Assembly: GCF_024582815.1 (NCBI RefSeq)
Contig: NZ_CP102099.1
Coordinates: 3,472,001-3,536,000, forward strand
DNA from: Acinetobacter colistiniresistens
GTDB taxonomy: Bacteria > Pseudomonadota > Gammaproteobacteria > Pseudomonadales > Moraxellaceae
Reading direction: 5' to 3'
Length of the DNA: 64,000 bases
Shown here: piece by piece, positions 13,038 to 22,134 of the stretch
Layout of the letters: the number at the start of each line of letters is the position of its first letter
How positions within the stretch are numbered: the stretch's first letter is position 1
The notes under the pieces: model-generated
What the model was told of the DNA's origin: nothing
Database searches by the model: none
Seen by the model: the letters and a program-made list of their open reading frames with translations, nothing else
Program-made: the position numbers and the translations under genes

Positions 13038-13073
13038 GCATAAAAGAAAGTTGAGCTCAACCTTCTTTTATGC
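13038..13073. terminator. 36-bp near-perfect palindrome, probable bidirectional terminator
   Basis: GCATAAAAGAAAGTTGAG meets CTCAACCTTCTTTTATGC; only one base pair is mismatched. The centre is TTGAGCTCAA with no loop spacer. It lies between the DUF1330 gene (plus) and the SDR gene (minus), which converge, consistent with termination in both directions. Confidence 0.65.
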
Positions 13074-13146
13074 ACCTTAAAGCCATCAAGTTACCTTCTT
13101 AAAAATTGAATACAACCTCAATGATTGAGAGAGCAGCTCAAGCATT

Positions 13147-13989
13147 TTAAGCTTTCTTTTTTTTACTTTTCTTGCTAAAAAAACTCAAGGCATATGAATA
13201 ATGGGTCGGGCTAATACGCTGAATCAAATCCAGAGCTTTGGCATCATTACCAATCAAGATCCGCGCTTTATCCGCTTTCACCGCATCTAGAATGATTTTA
13301 GCTGCCTGCTCTGGTGGAGTTTTTAAGACTTTATTAAATGCCTGACTGGCCTTGGCTGGATTCATGCCCAAGCTGCGAATACTGTCACTCATGCGGGCAC
13401 TATTGGCAATATTGGTGCGGATACCACCTGGATGCACACAGGTTGCACTGAGGCTCTCATTTTGAAGTTTCAGCTCTTGTCTTAAAGATTCAGTAAAACC
13501 ACGAACAGCAAATTTGGTCGCATTGTAAGCACTTTGCGTTGGCTGTGCGGTTAAACCAAAAAGACTGGAAATGTTAATAATATGCCCTTCACCACTTTGC
13601 TTGAGATAAGGCAAGAACTCTTTAGTGCCATAAACGACACCCCAAAAATTAATCTTGAAAATCCATTCCAGTTCTTCATAGCTCATGCCTTCTACCGTAC
13701 TGGCTAAGGCTACACCTGCGTTATTGAAAATCAGGTTGATCTTGCCATGTGCCTTGAAGCTGTCTTCAGCCCAATGACGAACGGCCTGCTGATCTGATAC
13801 ATCCAGCTGAGTCAGGCTAACTTTGACTGGATATTGCTGTACTAAAGCCTGTGTTTCTGCCAAGCCTTTTTCATTGACATCACTCAGCGCTAAATCAACA
13901 CCCTGCTGTGCCAATAAAATTGCGAGCTGTTGCCCAATACCAGATCCCGCGCCCGTAATTGCAGCGACTTTTTGATTAAAACTTTTCAT
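13147..13989 (-). CDS. Short-chain dehydrogenase/reductase
   Basis: NAD(P)-dependent oxidoreductase of the classical SDR family, 280 residues. It has the cofactor site TGAGSGIGQQLA near residue 14, NNAGVA, the catalytic Ser in NISSLFG and the YxxxK pair in SAYNATKFAV. The C-terminus ends in a run of lysines (SKKSKKKKA). The gene starts one base after the amidohydrolase gene ends and is co-transcribed with it. This lipid- or alcohol-type SDR subgroup is common in Acinetobacter; the substrate is unknown. Confidence 0.88.
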   Translation of the reverse strand: MKSFNQKVAAITGAGSGIGQQLAILLAQQGVDLALSDVNEKGLAETQALVQQYPVKVSLTQLDVSDQQAVRHWAEDSFKAHGKINLIFNNAGVALASTVEGMSYEELEWIFKINFWGVVYGTKEFLPYLKQSGEGHIINISSLFGLTAQPTQSAYNATKFAVRGFTESLRQELKLQNESLSATCVHPGGIRTNIANSARMSDSIRSLGMNPAKASQAFNKVLKTPPEQAAKIILDAVKADKARILIGNDAKALDLIQRISPTHYSYALSFFSKKSKKKKA

Positions 13990-13990
13990 A

Positions 13991-15067
13991 TCATGACTCT
14001 ATTTTAAGTTGATAAAAATTGGCAGCGTTTTGTCTAAACATGGCATGTAAAGCCTGCTCACCATAAGGACTTAACATTTGGATATAAGCTTGAATTAAGT
14101 CAACCAAAGCAACGTTGGGTTTATCCATCGGAAAATTAGAAGCAAACATAATGCGATTGATTCCAAAAACCTGAATCGCATGTTGCAGCATTGGATTTAG
14201 TAAATTGACAATTTCAGAGATTGTTGCTGTTCGCTGTTGCTGATAAAAGCGATGTCCAAGTACTGGCATCATCAAGCCTGATATTTTGGCATAGACATTT
14301 TTCTGCTCGGCGAGGCGTGCCAAATCCTGTTGCCATTGCTGAAAAATCGCTATCCGTTGTGCTGGCGTTTTTCCTGTACGTTTACCCACGGCGCCAAATA
14401 GTCCCGCAGGTGTGGCCAAATGGTCGACTACAATCCTTGTTTGAGGGAATTGCCGAGCCAAGGCGGTTATCTCGGATAATTGTGTTGAGTAGCCCCATGC
14501 ATCAAAGGACAAATCCAGTCGTGCCAGTTGCTCAAAGCCTTTGAGAAATTTTTTGTGCTGATATAAATGCGGCCGATCACACCATCGATAAATACCAGTG
14601 TCCTCATGCCACGCTGCCATTTTTCGAATACCACGAAATAGCGGACTTGCCTCTTGATGTGCGTTAAGAATGTCTTTGAATTTCCGGTCTCGGGGATCAG
14701 CTGTTGCAACAATGGCACCGAGTTTTAAGCCTTGCGCTTTAAAGTCTAATTGCTGAATCCACTGGGTTTCTTCCACCACGCCAAAGCCTTTGTGATGATG
14801 CCAATTGGCTTCAACATGCACCACACTTTCCACTGAGAATGACACGCTGTCGGCGTGATAATTTTCAGGCAAATAAGGACTTAAAGCATATTGCGTGATT
14901 CCTAAACTTTCCAACAAGGGTTTGGGTTTGACCCAGCGAATGACTCGATCCATCGCGGCAGGATATTTCCCTAAAACTTTGACCAGGAACGCTGCTGAAT
15001 GAGGGGTGTGATAAGGATCCCACTGATGAATATGAGGATCAATTATTGCAAAATCTAATCTTTTCAT
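13991..15067 (-). CDS. Amidohydrolase-family metal-dependent hydrolase (amidohydrolase_2, lactonase-like)
   Basis: 358 residues with the N-terminal metal motif DPHIHQWD and the TIM-barrel landmarks VVDHLATP and MFASNFPMDKP. This pattern is seen in fuconolactonase-like and 2-pyrone-4,6-dicarboxylate-hydrolase-like enzymes. The DPHIHxW motif supports a lactonase or decarboxylase rather than a true amidase. It forms a two-gene unit with the downstream SDR, so an alcohol/lactone substrate pair is a reasonable guess. Start ATG 15067. Confidence 0.8.
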   Translation of the reverse strand: MKRLDFAIIDPHIHQWDPYHTPHSAAFLVKVLGKYPAAMDRVIRWVKPKPLLESLGITQYALSPYLPENYHADSVSFSVESVVHVEANWHHHKGFGVVEETQWIQQLDFKAQGLKLGAIVATADPRDRKFKDILNAHQEASPLFRGIRKMAAWHEDTGIYRWCDRPHLYQHKKFLKGFEQLARLDLSFDAWGYSTQLSEITALARQFPQTRIVVDHLATPAGLFGAVGKRTGKTPAQRIAIFQQWQQDLARLAEQKNVYAKISGLMMPVLGHRFYQQQRTATISEIVNLLNPMLQHAIQVFGINRIMFASNFPMDKPNVALVDLIQAYIQMLSPYGEQALHAMFRQNAANFYQLKIES

Positions 15068-15532
15068 TTTTAGACTCTATGTCATTTTAAATATTGTGTT
15101 TTGAGTGTTATACATCCATGCCTCATGTTACTTATGTTCTAACTCATCCTGATCATTTAAGCCTACTGAACAAGTGATTATGCATAAAATGATTTATTTA
15201 AATATTGAACTATGAATGACATTCATTGCCATGTTCTGACAAAGCATAAATAATGAAATAATTATGATAAATTTTATAAGCTTACGAATATGTTCCTTTC
15301 AATAACGCCCCTCTTTTTTTCTTGAGTAAAAATAAAATCATTTTTAAAAATAATGAACGCATTATCAATTGTTTAATTTTTTTCACTGCATTACTGCGGC
15401 TTAAGTTCTTGTAAATGATTCTTATTTAAATATACTTAAGCACTTTCTATGGCCTTGCATATGTCGCCGTCTGCTTAAATGGCCATGCCTCTCCTGCCTC
15501 AACTTCATGTTCTGTATCGCTCAGGTATGCTT
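15068..15532. other. Divergent promoter region between amidohydrolase and TonB receptor
   Basis: 465 bases, very AT-rich, with no supported gene. The right part carries a Fur-like sequence (listed separately). The open frame just left of 15533 lacks a ribosome-binding site. Confidence 0.5.
15411..15433 (+). promoter_or_regulatory. Possible Fur box upstream of the TonB-dependent receptor
   Basis: GTAAATGATTCTTATTTAA matches the 19-bp Fur consensus at about 11 positions, including the AATGAT core and TTATT, roughly 100 bases upstream of the receptor start. It is degenerate; the gene type (siderophore receptor) makes it plausible. Confidence 0.4.
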
Positions 15533-17701
15533 ATGTCTGCATTCTCCCCACGTAAAAATCTCCTTACTGTTGAAATTTTAAAACATAGCAGTCCTTTGCT
15601 GTTATCTCTCCTTCCAGTTGCGTCATGGGCAGAAACGGCGGTGGTTCAACCCACGCAACTACAGACCATTAGCGTGCAGGCTGAATCCAGCACTGGTTAT
15701 ATTGGATCACAATCGGCATCGACCTTGAGAGGCAATCAAAAAAATCTGGAAAGTCCACAAACAGTCAATGTAGTGTCTAAGCAGTATGTGAAGGATTATA
15801 TGCCTGCAAACTTAGACAATGCACTGACTCAAGTGAGTGGTATTACCCAAGGCAATACATTAGGGGGCACTCAAGATACCGTGATGAAACGCGGCTTTGG
15901 TGAAAATCGTGACGGTTCAATTACCGTCAATGGTATGCCGATTGTACAAGGTCGCACCATGAATGCCGCCGTTGAACAAGTTGAAGTGTTAAAAGGCCCA
16001 GCTTCTTTACTTTATGGCATCATGGACCCAGGGGGGGTGGTCAATGTTATTACTAAAAAACCTGAACGCACACAAAAAACCGAGCTTTCAGTTTATGGGT
16101 CAAGTTTTGCTGCCGGTAAAAATGGTTTAGGTGCCAGTCTGGATAGCACGGGTGCAATTAATGACAGTAACTTTGCCTACCGTTTTATTGCAGATCATTC
16201 CGATGCGGACTACTGGCGTAATTTTGGCAATCTAAAGCAGACCTTGATCGCCCCATCCTTAGCTTGGGATAATGGCCAAACCAAAGTCAATCTCAGCTAT
16301 CAGTATCGTGACTTTGATGTGCCTTTTGATCGTTCCACTATTTTTGATCCTAACACTAAGAAAGCCTTGCCGATTTCAAAATATCAACGCCTAGATGAAG
16401 CCTTTAACCAAATGAAAGGCGAAGCTCATCTGGCACAATTGCTGATTGACCATCAAATTAATGATACTTGGTCAGCACATTTAGGCTATAGCTATAACTA
16501 TGAAACCTATGATGCCAACCAGTTACGTGTAACCAAGTTAAATACAGCCAATCATACAGTGACACGTCGTACCGATGCGACCTTAAATGCAGAAAGTGTC
16601 GACAGTAATGCCCAAGCCTATCTCAATGGCTCAGTCAATTTACTTGGCTTAAAGCATGATCTTCAAATTGGTTCAGATATCGAATACCGTAAATATTTCC
16701 GTCCAGATATGGTCCGTGGTGATACTTCAACTTTAGATTATTTAAATCCAGAGTTTGGTGCTGTTGAAGCCTCTCGGAATATCGTGGCATCCGATAGCGA
16801 CCAAACCGATAAACTGCATACCTACGGCGTTTATGTTCAAGATGCAATTCACTTAAATGATCAATGGATTGCAGTACTGGGTGGCCGTTACCTCAATTAT
16901 CAACAAACTGCTGGACGTGCCAGACCGTTTAAGGAAAACACCAACAGTAAAGATGATGCTTGGCTGCCCCATGCAGGTTTAGTTTACCAATGGAATGATC
17001 AGCTTTCCTTCTATGGCAGTTATACCGAATCACTTAAGCCATCGTCTTCTATCGCGCCTTTAGGTGGCAATGCAGTCATTGATGCAAACGTGAGTCCTGA
17101 ACAAGCAAAATCCTATGAAATCGGTGCAAAATACCAACTCAATGATCGTATCAAAGCCAATTTTGCACTCTATGATATAAAAAAACGTAATGTGCTCGCC
17201 AAAATAACCAACGCTGCAAAAGAAGTCGAACTGCATACCACAGGCGCCGTACGTTCTAAAGGTGCTGAACTAGATCTTACCGGCCGTCTGACCGATCAGC
17301 TTGATGCAACCCTGACCTATGCCTATACCGATGCCAAGGTCACTGAAGATGAAATTGGTCTACAAGGCAATCGTTTGAGTAATGTCGCACGAGATACCGC
17401 GTCGCTTGCGCTGGCCTATAATTATGGTGAACTTTATCATGGCAACTTACGTTTAGGTCTCAGTGGCAATTATGTGGGTAAACGCGCAGGTGATTCAGAA
17501 AACACCTTTGATTTGCCTGAGTATACATTGGCCAATGCCTTTATCAGCTATGACACCACCATTGCCAAACAAGCAGTCAACTTCCAATTTAATTTAAATA
17601 ATCTCTTTGACAAAACCTATTACACCGCCAGCGTCAATAATCTGGCCGTATCTCAAGGCGATTCTCGCCAAGCCGTATTGCGTGCAACCTTTAAATTCTA
17701 A
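15533..17701 (+). CDS. TonB-dependent siderophore-type outer-membrane receptor
   Basis: Outer-membrane beta-barrel for energy-dependent uptake of a ferric siderophore or similar ligand. From ATG 15533 (CAGG site 7 bases upstream) it is 722 residues. It starts with a signal peptide whose hydrophobic core LLLSLLPVASWA ends at a likely cleavage site before ETA. The plug domain follows with PQTVNVVSKQYV, GFGENRDGSITVNG and VEVLKGPASLLYG-PGGVVNVITKKP, then a 22-strand-type barrel and the terminal aromatic signature RATFKF. An in-frame ATG at 15527 and TTG/ATG codons back to 15479 are alternative starts. The ligand cannot be named from sequence. A periplasmic protein gene follows closely. Confidence 0.92.
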   Translation: MSAFSPRKNLLTVEILKHSSPLLLSLLPVASWAETAVVQPTQLQTISVQAESSTGYIGSQSASTLRGNQKNLESPQTVNVVSKQYVKDYMPANLDNALTQVSGITQGNTLGGTQDTVMKRGFGENRDGSITVNGMPIVQGRTMNAAVEQVEVLKGPASLLYGIMDPGGVVNVITKKPERTQKTELSVYGSSFAAGKNGLGASLDSTGAINDSNFAYRFIADHSDADYWRNFGNLKQTLIAPSLAWDNGQTKVNLSYQYRDFDVPFDRSTIFDPNTKKALPISKYQRLDEAFNQMKGEAHLAQLLIDHQINDTWSAHLGYSYNYETYDANQLRVTKLNTANHTVTRRTDATLNAESVDSNAQAYLNGSVNLLGLKHDLQIGSDIEYRKYFRPDMVRGDTSTLDYLNPEFGAVEASRNIVASDSDQTDKLHTYGVYVQDAIHLNDQWIAVLGGRYLNYQQTAGRARPFKENTNSKDDAWLPHAGLVYQWNDQLSFYGSYTESLKPSSSIAPLGGNAVIDANVSPEQAKSYEIGAKYQLNDRIKANFALYDIKKRNVLAKITNAAKEVELHTTGAVRSKGAELDLTGRLTDQLDATLTYAYTDAKVTEDEIGLQGNRLSNVARDTASLALAYNYGELYHGNLRLGLSGNYVGKRAGDSENTFDLPEYTLANAFISYDTTIAKQAVNFQFNLNNLFDKTYYTASVNNLAVSQGDSRQAVLRATFKF

Positions 17702-17749
17702 AACATGATATCGGCGCAGCAAGTTCATGACTGCGCTTTTGGGATTAAT

Positions 17750-18433
17750 ATGAAAAAGCTTATTTCTATCATGGCGGTGATCATTGCATTCTGCGTATGG
17801 ACATCTTCTGTTTATGCCCAAGCCCGAATTGCACTGGTCTCTCAGATCCATGGTGCATCCTCAGCCATAGATGTTGCGATTCAAAAACACTTACAGCATC
17901 AAGGCTATCAAGTTGAAATATTCGATCAATCGATTTCCCCTGACCATTTAAAAAACACCAATCTCGTGATTATTTCTTCAACGGTGGCTTCCAAAAATCT
18001 GCAATCAGGTTGGCGACAACTGCCGATTCCACTAATGACATGGGAAAATGATTATCTGGATGATCTAGCCATGACTGGCAAACGAATCCATACCGATTTT
18101 GGCGAGGTTGAAAAAGAGCGTTACTTATGGCTGGTCAATGCCCCACACCCCTTGTCTGCACAACTCTCGGCAGGGACGCATAATGTATATAAAGCACAAG
18201 CGCCAATGAGTTGGGGTAAACCGGGATTAGGTGCCACCATTATCGCGACTATTTATGGGCAACCTGAAAAAGTGGCAATCTGGGGCTATGAAAAAGGTGC
18301 AACCATGGACTATGAATCACTTGCCCCAGCAAAACGGCTGATGTTTTTTCTCAACAATGATACCTTTACCAATCTATCAGCAGAGGGTTTAAAACTGTTT
18401 GATGCCGCGATCCAATGGTCACTGAGGAAGTAA
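17750..18433 (+). CDS. Exported protein, glutamine-amidotransferase-like (ThuA-like) fold suspected
   Basis: 227 residues from ATG 17750, which begins a clear Sec signal peptide (MKKLISIMAVIIAFCVWTSS, cleavage after VYA). Frame is open 15 codons upstream, but this start is favoured because of the signal. The mature part begins RIALVSQIHGASSA and has LVIISSTV, PLMTWEND and MFFLNND at the strand ends of a Rossmann/flavodoxin-like domain, which resembles ThuA-like proteins. No catalytic triad could be assigned. It lies 48 bases after the TonB receptor stop on the same strand, so it may be co-expressed and act in the periplasm with the imported ligand. Function unknown. Confidence 0.7.
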   Translation: MKKLISIMAVIIAFCVWTSSVYAQARIALVSQIHGASSAIDVAIQKHLQHQGYQVEIFDQSISPDHLKNTNLVIISSTVASKNLQSGWRQLPIPLMTWENDYLDDLAMTGKRIHTDFGEVEKERYLWLVNAPHPLSAQLSAGTHNVYKAQAPMSWGKPGLGATIIATIYGQPEKVAIWGYEKGATMDYESLAPAKRLMFFLNNDTFTNLSAEGLKLFDAAIQWSLRK

Positions 18434-18993
18434 AAGCCCTGCTTAGATTTCAGTTTGCCAGAACTGGTGCATTTAAACAGGCATCAGTTCAATCCGCTCC
18501 AAGCCATAGATTTCACCAAAGATACCAATCCATCAGTCACTATCAAAAAAAGATATCGGTTAATACCCATTTATTATGTTTCGTCCTCCACCTAACAACA
18601 TTTACCCGTTGCTGTACTAGATTTAGCAGCTGATAGCGATGCTTATCTCTGGTAAAAATAGATAAGTTTCACGAAAGTTGCTGTCAGGATTTAACCCAAG
18701 ATGCAGGCTTCGCAATAAGGGGGACTCAAAAGCCTCTTTAGCCACTAGCTTTGGCGATAACCTGAGCAACCCTGAAAATCAAGCCGTCATGTCTGATCGA
18801 TTGAATGCAAAAAAGTCATTTCGCTCAGTGCCAGTCACGCTCCATTAACTTCACAACCGAAAGAGGTCTCCGCCTTGATTACAGAAGCTGTGGCATTTCT
18901 AAGCAAATCAATGATCTGTGACAGAGGAAAATAGCAATTCTCGCTGTCATCTCTTCATTCAATTCAGTTTCAATAAGGCAGCACAGTCACGGT
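18434..18993. other. Gene-poor stretch, possibly decayed coding sequence
   Basis: 560 bases with higher GC than a typical spacer here and short open pieces in several frames (for example DNLSNPENQAVMSDRLNAKK, plus strand near 18760-18815), none with a start or ribosome-binding site. This looks like an eroded gene, but no family was recognised. Confidence 0.3.
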
Positions 18994-19104
18994 TTACAGT
19001 AAATATTCCCAGATCATGTAGCCTAATCCGAATCCAATGAATGCATACAGTGTGATAATGAAGAACACAAAACTGGCATTATTCTTTTTTTTCAAAAAAC
19101 TCAT
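18994..19104 (-). CDS. 36-residue single-span membrane protein
   Basis: ATG 19104 to TAA 18994 encodes MSFLKKKNNAS followed by one hydrophobic helix (FVFFIITLYAFIGFGLGYMI) and the end WEYLL. The positively charged N-terminus suggests an N-in orientation with a single transmembrane segment. An AAAGGTG ribosome-binding site lies 5 bases before the ATG, which makes translation likely. It stands alone between a gene-poor stretch and fadE. The family is not identified; small proteins of this shape often act as subunits or stabilisers of membrane complexes, but that is speculation. Confidence 0.65.
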   Translation of the reverse strand: MSFLKKKNNASFVFFIITLYAFIGFGLGYMIWEYLL

Positions 19105-19317
19105 ATCGGCACCTTTGGCTTTGCTCAACTCATATTGTTATAGTGCAATAAGATACAGAACAAGGAAAGACACAGAATTTTCTAAAAAAAATATAACAGA
19201 TCAGCATAAAAATTTAGAATTGTTATGAAAAACAGCCCAGAATATGATTAAAGTATGAGTGATCTCACCCCTAATATATTAAGGACTGTTCTCAGTTGAT
19301 CTCAACAGCCTAACAAA

Positions 19318-21783
19318 TCAGCTATTAAGGTGCGGATTTTCAAGTGGTAAATCATGTTCTAAATGTGCATCAAAAATATCGGTCAGCATACTGTCATAAC
19401 GTTTGGCATTGTATTGTAAAAGCCATTCTGCCTCTGCCTCGCTAATAAATCCGATTTCAACCGCATTGGCGATTCTTTCCTCAAAAGTCAGTCCACTAAA
19501 CTGATCTTTTGACTCGGCTTTCTTGAATTTATTCCACAACGGTTGTCGCTGTAATAACATCTGAAAGGTCGATTCCATACGTCCCATCACATCATTGGCA
19601 TCGGTACTATAGTAAACGTGTTGTTTCAATTGCTCACGGAATGCATGTTCTTGCATAATCAACTGAGCAACCTCCTGCTTTAACTGATCCGATGGTGCTG
19701 CAATCGGGCGACCAAATGGAAAACAGATCAATCTCACCATGCAGGCAGCAAGTTTCATCGGGAAATTAGCATAGAAACCAAAGAAGGCTTCTTGCACTTG
19801 ATATAACGCTTTATTTAACGCCAATTCGGCATGCTTCTGTTCAGCCTCAGTTCGTTGTCCATGCTCATAGTATTTCAAGATTGCCGTTGCGATAAATAAA
19901 TGTGCATGGATATCCGCCAAACGCCCAGACAGCATTTCTTTACGTTTTAAATCACCCGCTAGTATGCCCAGCGCCATGTCTGCCGTTAAGGCAAAATTAG
20001 CGCTGAAACGGTTGATCTTGCTGTAATAAGGTTTAGAAAAATCATCGGCCTGTTGAGAGCCTGCATTGGAACCACCGCTGATACCATACGCCAATGCTTT
20101 GGCAGCGCGATTAAAGGTATAAGCCAGGTGTTTAAACAATAGCGGCGAAAATTGCTTGAACGCAGCGGCTTTCTCTTCGGATTGCAATAACTGTAATTCT
20201 TCAAACAAATAAGGATGGCAACGCATCGAGCCTTGACCAAAAATCATCAAAGAACGGGTCAGAATATTTGCCCCTTCCACTGTAATTGCAACCGGAATAG
20301 ATTGATAAGTCAGTGCGAGGAAATTACGGGGGCCTAACTGAATTGCGCGGCCACCAACCACATCCATACCATGATTGACCACTTTTCGCATGGTTTCAGT
20401 CGCATAGTATTTGGCCATTGCCGTCATCACGGCTGGCGTTCCGCCTTGATTTAAACCACAAGTAACAAGATAGCGGAAGGACTCCAACATATAGGCATCA
20501 CTGGCGATATCACTGGTTGCCTCTTGCACCCCTTCAAAATGCCCGACTGAGATTTTGAATTGTTGACGCACACTGGCAAATGCACCGACCAGTAAATAAC
20601 TCATTTCCGCTCCTGCCGTTGCCAGAGCAGGCAATGAAATCCCCCGACCCACACCGAGGCATTCCATCAGCATCCGCCAGCCTTTACCCGCATTTTGCTG
20701 TCCACCAATAATCCAGTCCAGTGGAATAAAAACGTCACTGCCCTCAACCGTACCATTCATAAACGGCGCACCCGGATTATGGCGAGGCCCAATCTTGATT
20801 CCATCATGATCCGCCGGAATCAAGGCACAGGTAATACCATATTCCACTTTCGCCTTATCACCTAACAACCCTTCTGGATCATACAGTTTAAACGCCAAGC
20901 CAATGACCGTAGCAATCGGTGCAAGGGTAATCCAGCGCTTGGAGAAGTTCATTTTTAAACCCAGCACCTCTTGGCCTTGGTACTGTCCATAACAGACCAC
21001 GCCAGTATCAGGAATTGCACCTGCATCCGAACCCGCTTCAGGGCTGGTCAAGCCAAAACAAGGCACTTCTGTCCCATTTGCCAGCCCTGGTAAATAGCGT
21101 TGTTTTTGTTCCTCGGTGCCATAGTGCAGCAGTAATTCACCCGGACCAAGTGAATTCGGTACCATACAGCTGACTGCTGCAGTGAGCGAGCGAGAAGCAA
21201 TTTTGCTCATAATCCGACTTTGAGCAAAAGGCGTAAACTGTTTACCGCCGAATGATTTTGGAATAATCAGGCCTAAAAAACCTTTGTCTTTGATAAATTG
21301 CCAGACCTCAGGCGGCAGGTCTTTTTCTTGATGATGAATCTGCCATTCATCCAACATTGAACAGAGTTGTTGGACTTCATTGTCCAAAAAGGCTTGTTCT
21401 TCTGTCGATAAAGTCGGATACGGATATTGATCAAACTTTTCCCAATCCGGCGCCCCCATAAACAGTTCTTTTTCCCACCAACTGGTCCCCGCTTCTAAAG
21501 CTTCTCTTTCCGTAGTACTCATACTCGGCATGGCTTTTGAAAGAATATTAAAGGCAGGCCGACTCACCAAAGCATCACGTAACGGTGCAATCAGTACAAT
21601 CACACTAGCAAGAATAATCGGTACCCCCAATAACAGACTCCACGGTGTGATCAACACACTACAGAAAATGGCAGCGACAATGGAAATAAGACAGCCAACC
21701 ATTCGATTGGCTTCAAAATAAAAAACAGCCCATACCACAACGAGCTGAATCAATAGGCCAAGCAATATCAATAATACAATCAT
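19318..21783 (-). CDS. fadE: Membrane-associated acyl-CoA dehydrogenase
   Basis: First step of fatty-acid beta-oxidation: FAD-dependent acyl-CoA to trans-2-enoyl-CoA. It has 821 residues, like E. coli FadE (814), with the characteristic N-terminal hydrophobic segments (about residues 1-65), then the acyl-CoA dehydrogenase domains: FGLTSPEAGSDAGAIPDTG, KRWITLAPIATVIGLAFKL and MDVVGGRAIQLGPRNFL, and the long FadE-specific C-terminal extension. It is a single-gene unit. The 350 bases upstream contain its promoter; no FadR-type site was recognised. Confidence 0.94.
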   Translation of the reverse strand: MIVLLILLGLLIQLVVVWAVFYFEANRMVGCLISIVAAIFCSVLITPWSLLLGVPIILASVIVLIAPLRDALVSRPAFNILSKAMPSMSTTEREALEAGTSWWEKELFMGAPDWEKFDQYPYPTLSTEEQAFLDNEVQQLCSMLDEWQIHHQEKDLPPEVWQFIKDKGFLGLIIPKSFGGKQFTPFAQSRIMSKIASRSLTAAVSCMVPNSLGPGELLLHYGTEEQKQRYLPGLANGTEVPCFGLTSPEAGSDAGAIPDTGVVCYGQYQGQEVLGLKMNFSKRWITLAPIATVIGLAFKLYDPEGLLGDKAKVEYGITCALIPADHDGIKIGPRHNPGAPFMNGTVEGSDVFIPLDWIIGGQQNAGKGWRMLMECLGVGRGISLPALATAGAEMSYLLVGAFASVRQQFKISVGHFEGVQEATSDIASDAYMLESFRYLVTCGLNQGGTPAVMTAMAKYYATETMRKVVNHGMDVVGGRAIQLGPRNFLALTYQSIPVAITVEGANILTRSLMIFGQGSMRCHPYLFEELQLLQSEEKAAAFKQFSPLLFKHLAYTFNRAAKALAYGISGGSNAGSQQADDFSKPYYSKINRFSANFALTADMALGILAGDLKRKEMLSGRLADIHAHLFIATAILKYYEHGQRTEAEQKHAELALNKALYQVQEAFFGFYANFPMKLAACMVRLICFPFGRPIAAPSDQLKQEVAQLIMQEHAFREQLKQHVYYSTDANDVMGRMESTFQMLLQRQPLWNKFKKAESKDQFSGLTFEERIANAVEIGFISEAEAEWLLQYNAKRYDSMLTDIFDAHLEHDLPLENPHLNS

Positions 21784-22069
21784 ATTTGCTCCGTTATCTC
21801 AGATTGGGATGAAGATGAAATGAGAAAGATCTAAATTAATTTATAATGAAAGTCATTCTTCAATAAACAAAATGGCTATTTTTTATTCTACATATCAAAG
21901 CGCTATTTGCTTGATTAACTACTAAAATTTACACAAAGTCATTCAGATGACACCGAAACTGAGTTTCTTGCTTACGCAAGCTTACTGAACCAACAAATTG
22001 TGATTATTCACACGATAAATCTAAAAATAAAATAACAAATACTTTTTTCTATCTTTAAAAATTTTGATT
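21784..22069. other. Promoter region of fadE
   Basis: AT-rich spacer between fadE (start 21783) and the terminator of the porin gene. A TATAAT-like stretch occurs near 21840. Nothing else was seen. Confidence 0.4.
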
Positions 22070-22106
22070 AAAAAAACCATCTTATTCGCAGAATTAAATA
22101 AGATGG
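22070..22106 (-). terminator. Rho-independent terminator of the porin gene
   Basis: CCATCTTATT and AATAAGATGG make a perfect 10-bp stem with a 10-base loop. On the minus strand it is followed by seven T residues (22070-22076). It lies about 30 bases after the porin stop codon. Confidence 0.9.
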
Positions 22107-22134
22107 ACTAATCGCTTTTGTATTGAATCGACAA

